Below are positions 1-9,173 of a stretch of 64,000 nt of DNA, in pieces. Position numbers and translations under genes: made by a program. This stretch comes from DTKD01 sp050948905 (GTDB lineage Bacteria; Armatimonadota; UBA5829). Every line of letters starts with the position of its first letter. Position 1 is the stretch's first letter. The notes under the pieces were generated by a model. The model did not search any database. It worked only from the letters and a program-made list of their open reading frames with translations, and was not told where the DNA came from. The stretch spans positions 2,170,001 to 2,234,000 of the forward strand of contig JBMNES010000001.1 in assembly GCA_050948905.1 (NCBI GenBank), written 5' to 3'.

Positions 1-1587
1 ACACGCACCGAGTTCGATGAATACGCCCACCAGCAGTTCATTCAAAATATTCGGGACAATCAAAGGGAAATGGAGAGCTTCCAAAGGTCGTCGGCCGCGC
101 TGTATCGCATGGCTGGGATGTTGCCCCCTGGTGAGGCGCAGGAGGCACGAGACTTTATAGATAAGCAATTGACTCTTGATGTCAAGACGAAAATGGACAA
201 GGCTGCCATCGACAAGATCGCCTCGGCTTTAGACCATAAAGTGCAGGGCTATTTTCAGGCATTGTCCGCCAAAAGCGAGGAAGAAGCCGCCTGGGCTAAT
301 TTCGGACTTGAGGCTGCGGAGAACATTAAGGCGGGCGCGGATACCGGCATGATGGTCTGCTCGTTATTCGGTGGAAAACCCATCCATGTTGCCTACCAGG
401 CCTCCGCGGGTTACATAGAGGGCGGCCCGGTAGAGGCGGTGCTCAGATCAGCTTCTGCTTTCGGCACGGCGGCTAATACGGCTGTTGAGGCGTTCAGAGG
501 TTATGAAGAGGGCGGCCTTGAAGGAGCGGCAAAAAGAGGTGCAAAGGCCTACGTGATTTCAAAGGCGTTTGAATACGGAGCTTCTAAAGTGATGAGCGGA
601 GCGAAGCCCGCTGCCAAAAGGCCGACCGTAAAAGAACAATTTGAGCTGGCAAAATTCAAGCAGGCTCAAAGCGACGGCGAATCACTGGTCAAGAGCTTCC
701 AGCGTGCCGAGCGAGAGATGAGAATAGCCGCAAGAACCGGCAAATCGGCCAAAGACTTAATCAAGATGCAGGCGGATTTGCGAGACAAGGCGGCTGCTAT
801 CAACTCCAGCCCCCATGCCAAAAACTTCCTGAAATATAAGGGCGATTTTCACGCTCAGAGAGCCTACAATGCGCAGATGAAAGCAGTGCATGCCGATGTA
901 GAGGCCAAATTCCACACCACAATGAGTAAGCAGGGATGGAACGACCAGAAGCTTGTGGAGTTCAGAAACAGTTGCAGTTCCGGCTCTGTAGGTATGGATA
1001 CAGACATCGGCCTCGACGAACTGGCGGGCAATCCTTTGCTGAAAAATGGACAACGTGCGACTGTGTATAATTGGCAGACTGATGCGCAAAAGGCCTGGGA
1101 CAAGGCGTATAAGGAGACTACTAAGCGCAGCGCCAGTATGTCCTGGGAGAACATCACCACCAGCGCCCACGCTGAAAGCTACAAAGATCTAGCCTGGCTC
1201 GGGTCGGATAAGAGCGCGGTGACTGCGGCGTGGGGCCAGCAGGCTGCGGACGTTACACGATACAAGGCCTGGCATACGCTCAACGACAAATCTCTGTCAC
1301 ACATGGAGAAAATGCAGGAAGTCAGCCGGGGAACCGCAAAGGATATCAACACCAAGTTGCAGCCTATGCTCAACAATGCGAAACCTTCCAGCCCTGCCGC
1401 TGCCGAATCCCTTAAACAGGCCAGGACGCACTGGCAAAAGATCCAAACGACGCTGGATGCCTTCGGCAAGAATGAGATCGACCCGATCACTGCCGAGCGC
1501 AGGATCCGGGAACTTACCGGCGGCAAGGGCATTCCTGAGGTGGTCGAGGACATGGGTACACTGATGGAAGGTCTTCTCAAGGGCTAA
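1..1587 (+). CDS. Hypothetical protein, 5' end beyond the window
   Basis: I do not recognise this protein. The frame is open from base 1, so the first ATG at 70 is probably internal and the gene starts upstream; 528 residues are visible. The N-terminal part is helical and charged. A Gly/Ala-rich, mildly hydrophobic segment follows around residues 120-200 (EGGPVEAV, YEEGGLEGAAKRGAKAYVI). The remainder is Lys/Ala-rich and probably helical. A short motif GSVGMDTDIGL lies near residue 325. I considered a nucleotidyltransferase (GS followed by DxD), but the spacing is too short. The alternating helical and Gly/Ala-rich parts resemble large phage structural or polymorphic-toxin proteins only in a general way. 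A strong hairpin follows the stop codon. Coding is clear from length and codon use; function is unknown. Confidence 0.8.
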   Translation, partial: TRTEFDEYAHQQFIQNIRDNQREMESFQRSSAALYRMAGMLPPGEAQEARDFIDKQLTLDVKTKMDKAAIDKIASALDHKVQGYFQALSAKSEEEAAWANFGLEAAENIKAGADTGMMVCSLFGGKPIHVAYQASAGYIEGGPVEAVLRSASAFGTAANTAVEAFRGYEEGGLEGAAKRGAKAYVISKAFEYGASKVMSGAKPAAKRPTVKEQFELAKFKQAQSDGESLVKSFQRAEREMRIAARTGKSAKDLIKMQADLRDKAAAINSSPHAKNFLKYKGDFHAQRAYNAQMKAVHADVEAKFHTTMSKQGWNDQKLVEFRNSCSSGSVGMDTDIGLDELAGNPLLKNGQRATVYNWQTDAQKAWDKAYKETTKRSASMSWENITTSAHAESYKDLAWLGSDKSAVTAAWGQQAADVTRYKAWHTLNDKSLSHMEKMQEVSRGTAKDINTKLQPMLNNAKPSSPAAAESLKQARTHWQKIQTTLDAFGKNEIDPITAERRIRELTGGKGIPEVVEDMGTLMEGLLKG

Positions 1588-1614
1588 AATCAGGCTATAA
1601 AGTCAAGGTATTTG

Positions 1615-1649
1615 ATGGGGCAGCCGGCACTATTCCAAGGCTGCCCCAT
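1615..1649. terminator. Hairpin between convergent genes
   Basis: An 11-bp perfect stem (ATGGGGCAGCC and its complement) with a 13-nt loop lies between the + gene ending at 1587 and the - gene ending at 1666. Neither side has a strong U-run, so it is a terminator-like hairpin that may serve both strands. Confidence 0.55.
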
Positions 1650-1665
1650 CCCTTTGAAATATCGG

Positions 1666-2430
1666 CTATTTGTTTGTCTGGAAGTAAGCCTTGTTAACGT
1701 ACCACTCATACATTTCTCTATAAGTAGATAGTCTGCCCACTGTCCTTCTGCCGGGCGGGCGCGCACGGATGTGGCCATCGGTGTATAGGTAATTATTGTA
1801 CTTCCCGTGCCAGGGGCTGCCTGGGTTGATGGTGTGACTTGCATACATTTCGGCTGAGTAGCCTCTCACCCCTGTCCAGTTACAGCAGCGGTAGATATAA
1901 GCATATTCCGTGTTAATATCCGGGTTGGCGATTCGCAGGGGCAAGCCTTCAAACAGAAGTATCGTATCTCTCTGGCATTGGATATTTGAGGTGCGGATGC
2001 CCTTTAAAACATATATGCAACTGCCGTACTCCACATCTGCCGGGTCCCTCAAATATGAGTTCATTGTATAGCTTCGAGGGTCATAGAGGCTATTCCATTC
2101 CGGCATCAACGGGCAGCAGAAAACGCTGTGGTGTCCGCGTTGTCTTACATAAGACTGAATACCGCCGTCGCCGCTCTGTGCCCAATAGGTCCAGTTTCCA
2201 CGCAGCCCGCCCGGACACGGCCAGCAATCGGCCCAGTCCTGCGAATAAGTGTTGAAGGCGCTCATAAGCTGCTGCAGATTAGCGGCACATTTAGTCTGAT
2301 ATCCCGCTCGGCGAACCTGAAAAAACATGGGGAAGAGGATTGCCGCCAGCACGGCCATACAAGCTAATAAGATCAGTATTTCGACGAGGCTGAAACCGCC
2401 GCGAGCGCCCTCCTGGCTCCTATTGCCCAA
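1666..2430 (-). CDS. Type II pseudopilin-like protein with H-X9-DG motif
   Basis: The N-terminus has the prepilin cleavage/methylation signature: a basic leader, then GGFSLVEILILLACMAVLAAI, with Gly before the cleaved Phe and Glu at mature position 5. A single hydrophobic helix follows, then a globular domain rich in Tyr, Trp and Cys. Near the C-terminus WHGKYNNYLYTDGH fits the H-X9-DG motif of many-copy pseudopilin-like proteins of Planctomycetota, Armatimonadota and relatives. The protein is expected to be processed by a prepilin peptidase and to sit in the inner membrane or a pseudopilus. It lies 38 bp behind the TPR gene at 2469-2834 and is probably co-transcribed. No secretion ATPase or other pilin gene is adjacent, so its partner machinery must be elsewhere. 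Confidence 0.85.
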   Translation of the reverse strand: MGNRSQEGARGGFSLVEILILLACMAVLAAILFPMFFQVRRAGYQTKCAANLQQLMSAFNTYSQDWADCWPCPGGLRGNWTYWAQSGDGGIQSYVRQRGHHSVFCCPLMPEWNSLYDPRSYTMNSYLRDPADVEYGSCIYVLKGIRTSNIQCQRDTILLFEGLPLRIANPDINTEYAYIYRCCNWTGVRGYSAEMYASHTINPGSPWHGKYNNYLYTDGHIRARPPGRRTVGRLSTYREMYEWYVNKAYFQTNK

Positions 2431-2468
2431 TCAATCCTGCTCCAGTGTGTCAGATCAAACCCAGCGCT

Positions 2469-2834
2469 TCAGATATGGTTCAATCGTTTCTTTAGCTTCG
2501 CCAGCGCTTCCTGCGCCAGGGCGTAATCCGGGTTGATCTCCAGCGCGCGGCCATACTCATACTCCGCTTCGCTTAAAACCCCGCCGGCCTCATAAGCCTG
2601 GGCTATGTTGTAGTAGATACTTGCGACGTGAGGTGCGATTTGCTGCGCAGTTTTAAAGGCCCCTATCGCGGCGTTAAAACGTTGCTTTGCCGCATAAGCC
2701 GCGCCAAGATAACAGAACGCTTTATAGTTTTCGTGGTCACTGTGTGTGACAGCCTCTAACGCTTCGACAGCAGCGTCGAAATTGCCCGCCTTAAATGCTT
2801 CAACGCCTTGTCTGAACTGGTCATTTTCGCTCAT
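2469..2834 (-). CDS. Small TPR protein
   Basis: A 121-residue protein made almost wholly of tetratricopeptide repeats, about three units. Recognisable pieces are YKAFCYLGAAYAAKQRFNAA, YYNIAQAYEAGGVLSEAEYE and GRALEINPDYALAQEALAKL. TPR proteins are scaffolds, and no catalytic motif is present. There is no signal peptide, so it is probably cytoplasmic. Its start is supported by a consensus promoter at 2852-2880 on the same strand. The pseudopilin gene follows after 38 bp, so a role linked to that protein is possible but unproven. Confidence 0.8.
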   Translation of the reverse strand: MSENDQFRQGVEAFKAGNFDAAVEALEAVTHSDHENYKAFCYLGAAYAAKQRFNAAIGAFKTAQQIAPHVASIYYNIAQAYEAGGVLSEAEYEYGRALEINPDYALAQEALAKLKKRLNHI

Positions 2835-2851
2835 AGCCCATCACCACGCAC

Positions 2852-2880
2852 AGTATATCCCTGCCTGTCACACGTGTCAA
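2852..2880 (-). promoter_or_regulatory. Sigma70-type promoter for the TPR-pseudopilin pair
   Basis: On the minus strand a TTGACA box (2880-2875) is followed by exactly 17 bp and TATACT (2857-2852). The start codon of the TPR gene is 18 bases beyond the -10 box, so the leader would be very short. Confidence 0.75.
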
Positions 2881-3003
2881 TGACTAAAGTAAGAGTTCAT
2901 TATAAACGAACATAGTATTAAGGCCATTGGTTTGATATTTTGCGTGTAGTCGCGGAATTTACTGAAAAGTGTTGGTGTTGATCGGGTGCTGCTGCCTGAT
3001 TGT

Positions 3004-3032
3004 TTGCCGATTAACTACCGCTGTGTTAATAT
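3004..3032 (+). promoter_or_regulatory. Possible promoter for UDP-glucose dehydrogenase
   Basis: TTGCCG, 17 bp, TAATAT: each box matches the sigma70 consensus at four of six positions, with ideal spacing, about 60 bp before the ATG at 3093. It is weaker than other promoters in the window and is offered as a candidate only. Confidence 0.35.
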
Positions 3033-3092
3033 TTTCCCAATAACCCCCGATAATAGGAATGCACAATTGCACACCGAGAAGGAGCTCGAGAT

Positions 3093-4409
3093 ATGAACCT
3101 CTGCGTTATTGGCACCGGGTATGTTGGTTTGGTTACAGGGACGGTCTTCGCCGATCTGGGAAACAACGTGGTCTGTTGCGACCACGACGCCACCAAAATC
3201 GACATGCTCAAGCGCGGCGAGATGCCCATTTATGAGCCGGGCCTTGAAGAAATGGTCAAACGCAACGTCGAAGACAACAGGCTCAGCTTTTCCACAGATC
3301 TGGACAAAGCCGTGCGTGACAGCGAAGTGGTGTTCATAGCAGTAGGAACCCCGACAGGCAATGATGGCTACGCCGATCTCAGCGCGGTTAAAGACGTTGC
3401 TAAAGTCATTGCACGTAACCTTGATCGATATAAGGTTATCGTCAACAAGAGCACCGTGCCGGTTGGGACTGGCGATTTGGTCCGTGAGATAATAGACATC
3501 AACAAGGTCAGACCCCATGTCGAGTTCGACGTGGTATCAAATCCGGAGTTTCTGCGCGAAGGCAACGCCATAAACGACACATTGCAGCCGGACCGCATCG
3601 TTATCGGAGCGCCCAGCCAGAACGTCGCCATGCGAATACTCGAGCTCTATGCACCTCTGGAGAGGCCTATGATCATCACAGACGTACACTCTGCAGAGAT
3701 GATAAAATACGCCTCAAACGCATTTTTAGCGACCAAAATATCGTTCATCAACGCGATAGCCAATATATGCGAGATGGCGAATGCCGATGTGGTGCAGGTT
3801 GCCAAAGGAATGGGAATGGACACCCGCATCGGGCACCAGTTCCTGAACGCGGGTCTTGGCTACGGCGGCTCGTGTTTCGGCAAGGATACTTCTTGTTTGG
3901 TCAGCACGGCAACCAAACTCGGATACGATTTCCAACTCCTCTCCTCGGTCATCGACATCAACGCAAATCAGCCGACGCGTTTCACGGATCGCCTCAAAAA
4001 TGTGCTGGGATCGCTTGAAGGGAAGACTATCGCGGTGCTGGGGCTTGCCTTCAAGCCTAACACCGACGACCTCAGAGATGCAAAGTCGCTTCAGGTTATC
4101 GCTAATCTGCTTGCGGACGGCGCTACTGTACGGGCTTATGACCCAATCGCCATGCCCAACACCAAGCGAATCTATCCGCAAATCACCTATTGTGAGAACG
4201 CCTATCAGACCGCTGAGGGTGCAGATGCGCTTCTAATCATTACCGAATGGAATGAATTTAAATACCTTGACCTTGCAAGGGTGAAGGAAATGATGTCACA
4301 GCCGATAATATTTGATGGACGTAATATTTATGATCCCGAAAGGATGCGCCGGATCGGCTTTGACTACTATTGCATAGGCCGACCCGCCGTCAAAGGAGAA
4401 GAGAGCTAG
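3093..4409 (+). CDS. ugd: UDP-glucose 6-dehydrogenase
   Basis: Oxidises UDP-glucose to UDP-glucuronate with two NAD+, supplying precursors for surface polysaccharides. The 438 residues match the family length. The N-terminal Rossmann fold starts at residue 1 (MNLCVIGTGYVGLVTG, GxGYVG). The catalytic Cys lies in the loop GLGYGGSCFGKD near residue 265. The linker SNPEFLREGNAI and the C-terminal UDP-binding domain (LGLAFKPNTDDLRDAKS) are present. The ATG is preceded by GAAGGAG at good spacing. A TPR gene follows after 47 bp on the same strand and may be co-transcribed. Related dehydrogenases of UDP-ManNAc or GDP-mannose are less likely, but substrate cannot be settled by reading alone. Confidence 0.93.
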   Translation: MNLCVIGTGYVGLVTGTVFADLGNNVVCCDHDATKIDMLKRGEMPIYEPGLEEMVKRNVEDNRLSFSTDLDKAVRDSEVVFIAVGTPTGNDGYADLSAVKDVAKVIARNLDRYKVIVNKSTVPVGTGDLVREIIDINKVRPHVEFDVVSNPEFLREGNAINDTLQPDRIVIGAPSQNVAMRILELYAPLERPMIITDVHSAEMIKYASNAFLATKISFINAIANICEMANADVVQVAKGMGMDTRIGHQFLNAGLGYGGSCFGKDTSCLVSTATKLGYDFQLLSSVIDINANQPTRFTDRLKNVLGSLEGKTIAVLGLAFKPNTDDLRDAKSLQVIANLLADGATVRAYDPIAMPNTKRIYPQITYCENAYQTAEGADALLIITEWNEFKYLDLARVKEMMSQPIIFDGRNIYDPERMRRIGFDYYCIGRPAVKGEES

Positions 4410-4456
4410 GACGGCAGGCGTCACGTTTCCAGGGTCGGGATCGAACAGGAGCAGCG

Positions 4457-5365
4457 ATGATTGCAACATCTGAGCTAAACAAAAAATACGCTAAGGGGTT
4501 AGAGTACTTCGATCAGGGTCTGCTGGTTGATGCCCTGGCCGAGTTCGAGTCCGTGCAGCAGCTTGCTGCGGAAGGCAGTCCCGAAGCAAAGCTCGCCAGG
4601 TTCTATATCGGCGAGGTACATGCCAGGCTGGCTGAAGAGTGTGATCAGCGGGGAGCCAGAGACCACGCGGAGACCCACCTGCGAGCAGCCATTGAGCGCA
4701 ATCCCAAATATCCCGACCTGCATTTTCAACTGGCGACAACTATCGCCGAATCGGATCGCGTCAAAGAGGCGATTGACGAGCTCGATATCGCACTTGAACT
4801 CAACCCGCGATACGCCAAAGCCATGCTCGTTAAAGGTGTGCTGCTCTATAAATCGCAGGAATATGATGCTGGCGCCGATATAATATCCGGCGCTGTCGAG
4901 ATTGAGAAAAGATACGCCACCGAGCTTTACGACCGCGCTATGGAGGCCCATAAGAAGGGCGATCACAGGCGGGCACTGGCACAGTTTACCGAGCTTTCTC
5001 TTACCAATATAGATGATATTTCCTACCACTTCGGAATAGGCAAGAACCGGTACCGATCAGGCGACTATCGCGGCGCTGTAGAGGCGTTTGAGCAAGCCCT
5101 CAGCCTTAATACGACCTACCCGGACATTCGCAACTGGTACGGCCTAGCGCTGATGGGCTGCGGAAAACACGAAGAAGCTTTCGAACAGTTCCAGTCTGCA
5201 CTACAGATCAACCCGGAGTATGTCGGGGCTACGATTAACGCAGGGGTAGCCTGTGAGATGATGGGCAGACCCGACGAAGCCAAAGCTCTATATAGACGCG
5301 CGCTTAAGCTAGACCCTGACAACGTCGAGGCGCGCGAGAGGCTGTCTCAACGCGCTGCCTCCTGA
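4457..5365 (+). CDS. TPR repeat protein
   Basis: A 302-residue protein built of about seven TPR units, for example YAKGLEYFDQGLLVDALAEF, HLRAAIERNPKYPDLHFQLA, EQALSLNTTYPDIRNWYGLA and YRRALKLDPDNVEARERL. The start at 4457 is preferred over a longer frame from 4370 because CAGGAG precedes it and the longer frame would overlap ugd with a basic low-complexity leader. There is no signal peptide or membrane segment. It probably acts as a cytoplasmic scaffold. Its position behind ugd hints at polysaccharide assembly, where TPR proteins are common, but this is only context. Confidence 0.85.
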   Translation: MIATSELNKKYAKGLEYFDQGLLVDALAEFESVQQLAAEGSPEAKLARFYIGEVHARLAEECDQRGARDHAETHLRAAIERNPKYPDLHFQLATTIAESDRVKEAIDELDIALELNPRYAKAMLVKGVLLYKSQEYDAGADIISGAVEIEKRYATELYDRAMEAHKKGDHRRALAQFTELSLTNIDDISYHFGIGKNRYRSGDYRGAVEAFEQALSLNTTYPDIRNWYGLALMGCGKHEEAFEQFQSALQINPEYVGATINAGVACEMMGRPDEAKALYRRALKLDPDNVEARERLSQRAAS

Positions 5366-5397
5366 CGCCGCCCAATCACGGGTCGAAAAATACCGGG

Positions 5398-7299
5398 CTA
5401 TATCCGAGCCTTCTTGCTCTGCTGGTTCATCTCGGGCGGCGGCTGATATAACGTGCCTGTCGGCTTCCTCTGCTTTTGCACAGTGGCGGCCTTGGGAAGA
5501 GCGGCGTCCAGCGCGTAGTGCAGACCAAATGCCAGATATCCAGCATAAGCCGCGTTCGCTCTGCCGGCAATCACTCTGCCGTCGGCTGGGTTTATCGTGT
5601 CACACGCTATGCCGTCGTCGAGCTTTGCCTTGCTCAGAAACTCTAACGCTTCCTGACTTCGAGACGCCAAAAGATCGTTGACCAGGTCCAGTAGAGACAA
5701 ATCATCCGTGCGATTCGGATTGTGCTCTGAGTCGAGCCACGCCATAGTATTGTTATACACTCCGTCGTGCGGGGCGCAGAAACCGAAATAAGTCAGCAGC
5801 TTCAGGCTTCCTTCCGAATCGTCTCCCAACTCGAAATTGCCCTTCAAATCAACGCTTCGCGCGAACATATCTCCCAAAGGCCCTTTGACAACGAAATGCT
5901 TCTGAATTGCACTTCGCAGCTTATTGGATATCGCCGTCGCCTCATCGACACGATCCAGGTCGCGTATGCGGTCGTAAAGCAGCCCTAAATCTATCAATAT
6001 CCGCCACGCCAGCACGTTTGCCATGCAGTTATACGGATACTTCGACACTTCTCCCGAGGGCGTCCACAGGGTCTCGAAAAGCATCGTCTTGGGGTTACGC
6101 TGCACAGTGAGTATATCTTTAATGGTGTTGATGCCTGTCTGAACACGGCGATCGAACAAAATAGACATATCCTCAGTAATCTGCAGATACATCTGCAACG
6201 CCCTCAGCGGGGCACAAAGCTGATCCAGCGCAAGCCCCGGCTCCAGCAGTATCCCATCAATAAACCGACCATACATCCCGACGTTATTAAGCTGCTTTGT
6301 AAACGCATAAATCAGCATCTTGCGAGCTTGCGACCAGTGTATGTGCAACACTGCAGGCAGGCTCCATCTCATCGCATGTCGATCGCGATACACACCACAT
6401 GATTCGCTTTGAGAACTTCTCGCCGAGGTCAGTACAAGCTGTTCCGTATCCAACGTCGTTGCCTGCGAGTAAAAGTAGTTGTAAAAAGAGTTGAGGTTCA
6501 TAAGATGCTTGAGATCAGCGTCTTCACATTCGATTACTCTCCGGTCCAACCACCCACCAAGGCTGGCCAGCAATCGTTCCCAGCCCTGAAGCTGCATTTC
6601 CGCTGCCGAAGCAGTAGCGCTAGTCTCTTCAAGACCTATGCCCACGTAAATGGTCATAGTCTTCCGTTCCCCAGCGGCCAGTTCGAAGTCGCTCAGAAAA
6701 TCGTAAAATATCGGCGCATTGCCCGATACGTTCAGGCAGCCTAAAGATTTGTCGTCGCATTCGCCGTTCCAGAGCCGGGCCGTCATATCCTCTTCAGGTA
6801 CGAATGCTATAGCGAAAAGCGGCGTATTGCCTCTGAACTCGATGACAGGCGCCACGGACCTTTGCGGGTCGATACTGGCATGTTTGGTACCGGTCATAGG
6901 ACGACATTTGCCGGAAGCTATGCAGGTCGACTCCCAGCATCCCCGCCATCCAGCACGTATCCTCTTCGCTAAGCCAGAAGAATTCTCCAGCTTTATTGAA
7001 TAAATAAAACCCCTGCGATCAGCCGGCGCAAATATCGTAGCAGTCGCTTCCACGCCGAATGCGTCGACCGTAAACTCAGGTATCCAGTACGAAATCAGCC
7101 GGTTTTGAATATCCTCTGCAGTCGGCTTCTGCCCATCGACTTCGAGAAACGGCGCCAGCAGAGGAGAAGTATCCGAACCGTTCATTTCGACGCATGCCCG
7201 AAAACCCAGGTGCGTGAAACCCGCGCTTCGGATGCCCCCGGTTTCCGTGCAAATGTCCGGTATCGAGATATATTCGTTGCCTGTGCTAAGTCGTTTCAT
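5398..7299 (-). CDS. Six-hairpin glycosidase-like protein (GH125-like or debranching-enzyme-like)
   Basis: A 633-residue protein without a signal peptide. Residues 1-230 look like a beta-rich domain. The remainder has the helical pattern of an (alpha/alpha)6 barrel, with conserved-looking stretches GVYRDRHAMRWSLPAVL, TLWTPSGEVSKYPYNC and FELGDDSEGSLKLLTYFG. These resemble the RD and DD-rich acidic loops of six-hairpin glycosidases, including GH125 mannosidases and glycogen-debranching families. I cannot assign a substrate. The gene starts 3 bp after the DUF1015 gene ends, so the two are translationally close. A cytoplasmic role in oligosaccharide trimming is the natural inference. The acidic residues named are candidates and not proven catalysts. 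Confidence 0.6.
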   Translation of the reverse strand: MKRLSTGNEYISIPDICTETGGIRSAGFTHLGFRACVEMNGSDTSPLLAPFLEVDGQKPTAEDIQNRLISYWIPEFTVDAFGVEATATIFAPADRRGFIYSIKLENSSGLAKRIRAGWRGCWESTCIASGKCRPMTGTKHASIDPQRSVAPVIEFRGNTPLFAIAFVPEEDMTARLWNGECDDKSLGCLNVSGNAPIFYDFLSDFELAAGERKTMTIYVGIGLEETSATASAAEMQLQGWERLLASLGGWLDRRVIECEDADLKHLMNLNSFYNYFYSQATTLDTEQLVLTSARSSQSESCGVYRDRHAMRWSLPAVLHIHWSQARKMLIYAFTKQLNNVGMYGRFIDGILLEPGLALDQLCAPLRALQMYLQITEDMSILFDRRVQTGINTIKDILTVQRNPKTMLFETLWTPSGEVSKYPYNCMANVLAWRILIDLGLLYDRIRDLDRVDEATAISNKLRSAIQKHFVVKGPLGDMFARSVDLKGNFELGDDSEGSLKLLTYFGFCAPHDGVYNNTMAWLDSEHNPNRTDDLSLLDLVNDLLASRSQEALEFLSKAKLDDGIACDTINPADGRVIAGRANAAYAGYLAFGLHYALDAALPKAATVQKQRKPTGTLYQPPPEMNQQSKKARI

Positions 7300-7302
7300 C
7301 GG

Positions 7303-8568
7303 CTAATCGAGCTTCCTCAAGGCTAGTCCACTAAGGAGTTTAGGATAGAAATAAGTCGCCTTTTGCGGCATCCTTTCACCCGCCGTGGCGATATCCAACA
7401 CGCTTTTCACCGCGATGTGGTTCACAAAAAACGCCACCTGTCTCTCTCCGGAATCCACCAGCTTAAACGCCTCAGCCGGGTCGCGGGTGTAGATGATATG
7501 CGCCTGATTGCGCAGTTTCTCTTCGCCGATTCCCAGATGCTTCTCCAAAATCAGCTTATGGAGTTTGTTAAGCTCAAGATTACGACTGGCTTCCGACCCT
7601 TCTATTTGCGACTCAATGCCCGGTTTAGGCACCAGAATCAATGCCCCTCCGCCAGAATACATCCCGATCGCATTCTGGTCCGCCATATGCGCGATTAACC
7701 GCTCCTTGGACGACGCCCTTACTTCAAAAGTATCTTCCAGCTTATCAGTAAGCGAATCCAGCGCATCCTGATCCAGATTAGCCAGCACCCTGTGAGTGGG
7801 ATAGATGGTCATATCCTCTTCGTAGACGTTGATCAGGGTCATCATCGCGTAGTCAAACTCGCCACCCCCGCCGGTTTTTTCACGCATTTCATTGCGATAC
7901 GCAAGCGCGGTCTCATAGCGATGATGTCCATCGGCAATGGCTATTTGCTTATTCGACATAAACGACTGCACCCGGGCTATTTCCTCAACATCTGTAATAG
8001 CCCAGAACCGATTAATAACGCCATTCTTATCGACTGCCTCTTCAATAGGCGAATCGGCCATCGCTTTGTCCATTACTTTATCAAGCTCACGATCTGCGTC
8101 CGCATACAGCCCATAAACGCAGTCGAGGTTCGCTTTAACCTGTCGAATCAACACGGCCAGATCGGATTTTGGCCTTGCAAGTGTGTTTTCGTGCGGCAAA
8201 ATGACGTTCTCGGAGTACTCACACAGTTTTGTTGCGACAGTAAACCCTCTTACCGATTTCGGCCCCTCGCCGACATCGAAAACCTGCTGGTAGACGAATA
8301 TCGCCGGCTGTGGATCCTCTTTCAATACTCCCGAATCCAACCATTCATTGAGGTATCGTCCAGCACGGGTGAAGCGGTTTTCTTTATCGTCATCCGACGG
8401 CAGCTCTTCTCCGAGGACAAGTCGCACGAAGTTATATGGGTTGAGCTGATGATAATAAACCCGATCTTCAGGTGAGATTACGTCATAAGGTGGGCTTGTC
8501 ACGTTGCTGATGTCGCCGACGATTTTTTGGTCATATCGAATCGCCGCGAACGGTTTGATTTCCGCCAT
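7303..8568 (-). CDS. DUF1015 family protein
   Basis: 421 residues, the typical length for DUF1015. Family hallmarks are the N-terminal FAAIRYDQKIVGDISNVTSP and PPYDVISPE, the central ADGHHRYETALAYR, and FFVNHIAVKSVLDIATAGE near the end. The biochemical function of the family is not established to my knowledge; the conserved ADGHHRY motif suggests an active site. It heads a two-gene unit with the glycosidase-like gene 3 bp downstream. The ATG is preceded by GAGGAG, and an extended -10 promoter lies at 8599-8607. Confidence 0.9.
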   Translation of the reverse strand: MAEIKPFAAIRYDQKIVGDISNVTSPPYDVISPEDRVYYHQLNPYNFVRLVLGEELPSDDDKENRFTRAGRYLNEWLDSGVLKEDPQPAIFVYQQVFDVGEGPKSVRGFTVATKLCEYSENVILPHENTLARPKSDLAVLIRQVKANLDCVYGLYADADRELDKVMDKAMADSPIEEAVDKNGVINRFWAITDVEEIARVQSFMSNKQIAIADGHHRYETALAYRNEMREKTGGGGEFDYAMMTLINVYEEDMTIYPTHRVLANLDQDALDSLTDKLEDTFEVRASSKERLIAHMADQNAIGMYSGGGALILVPKPGIESQIEGSEASRNLELNKLHKLILEKHLGIGEEKLRNQAHIIYTRDPAEAFKLVDSGERQVAFFVNHIAVKSVLDIATAGERMPQKATYFYPKLLSGLALRKLD

Positions 8569-8598
8569 TACACACTCCTCTGCATGGATTGCTCGCTT

Positions 8599-8607
8599 AT
8601 TATATCA
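8599..8607 (-). promoter_or_regulatory. Extended -10 promoter upstream of the DUF1015 gene
   Basis: The minus strand reads TGATATAAT, a full TATAAT with the TGn extension that can replace a -35 box; no good -35 is seen. It lies about 31 bases before the DUF1015 start. Confidence 0.5.
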
Positions 8608-8661
8608 CGAACTGCCTATGTTTGGAGTGCGGCCATACTGCAGAAAATAACGCCGTCTGGC

Positions 8662-9102
8662 TTATGGCTCATCTATATCTTCGCCTTCCATATCGTCCGG
8701 CATAACCTCGGTTGGGCGTTCGACGGACATCTGCTCAATGCGGGGATGTGCCAGCTTCTCGACTTCTTCCTCGGCTATTTCGTCCTGGTCATCCCTTATA
8801 TCCGTGGTAGTCAGATTGCTGTAGCCTTCAGCGTAGTCGCTCGGCAGCATCTCCTGATTCGGATAATCCTCGTCCATCTCGCTTTCATCCAGAGCGTCGA
8901 GCACCTCTGGCTCGTCTTTTCGGCGATGCGGGTGGGGGAATGTCAGCGCGCTATCGACGTCTAGATCTTCAGGAAGCTCCAGATCCACGTCGAAAGCATC
9001 CCGATCAGCGGCGAAATGAGAACTTCGAGGCTCCCGTGCTTCGATCAGATCGTCGAGATTTCGTATTTCCTGTTTATCACTTCGGAGTCTATCTTTTCTC
9101 AT
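8662..9102 (-). CDS. Acidic hypothetical protein
   Basis: A 146-residue, strongly acidic protein (MRKDRLRSDKQEIRN, then runs such as DEDYPNQEMLPSD and DDQDEIAEEEVEKL). It looks intrinsically disordered and has no membrane helix or Cys pair. The start at 9102 is chosen because AGGAGG sits seven bases upstream; a longer frame to 9198 has no such site. It lies between the lipoate-ligase-like gene and the DUF1015 gene on the same strand. Function unknown. Codon use and the strong ribosome-binding site argue that it is real. Confidence 0.7.
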   Translation of the reverse strand: MRKDRLRSDKQEIRNLDDLIEAREPRSSHFAADRDAFDVDLELPEDLDVDSALTFPHPHRRKDEPEVLDALDESEMDEDYPNQEMLPSDYAEGYSNLTTTDIRDDQDEIAEEEVEKLAHPRIEQMSVERPTEVMPDDMEGEDIDEP

Positions 9103-9173
9103 TGGAGTCCTCCTGTACGTTATAAAATTACCCTCCAATGCAGAACAGATAAACGGATACACAAACTCAGATA

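Noticed and set aside
961..1020. Nucleotidyltransferase active site in the first gene (GSVGMDTDIGL)
   Set aside because: The distance between GS and DxD is only a few residues, too short for the nucleotidyltransferase fold.
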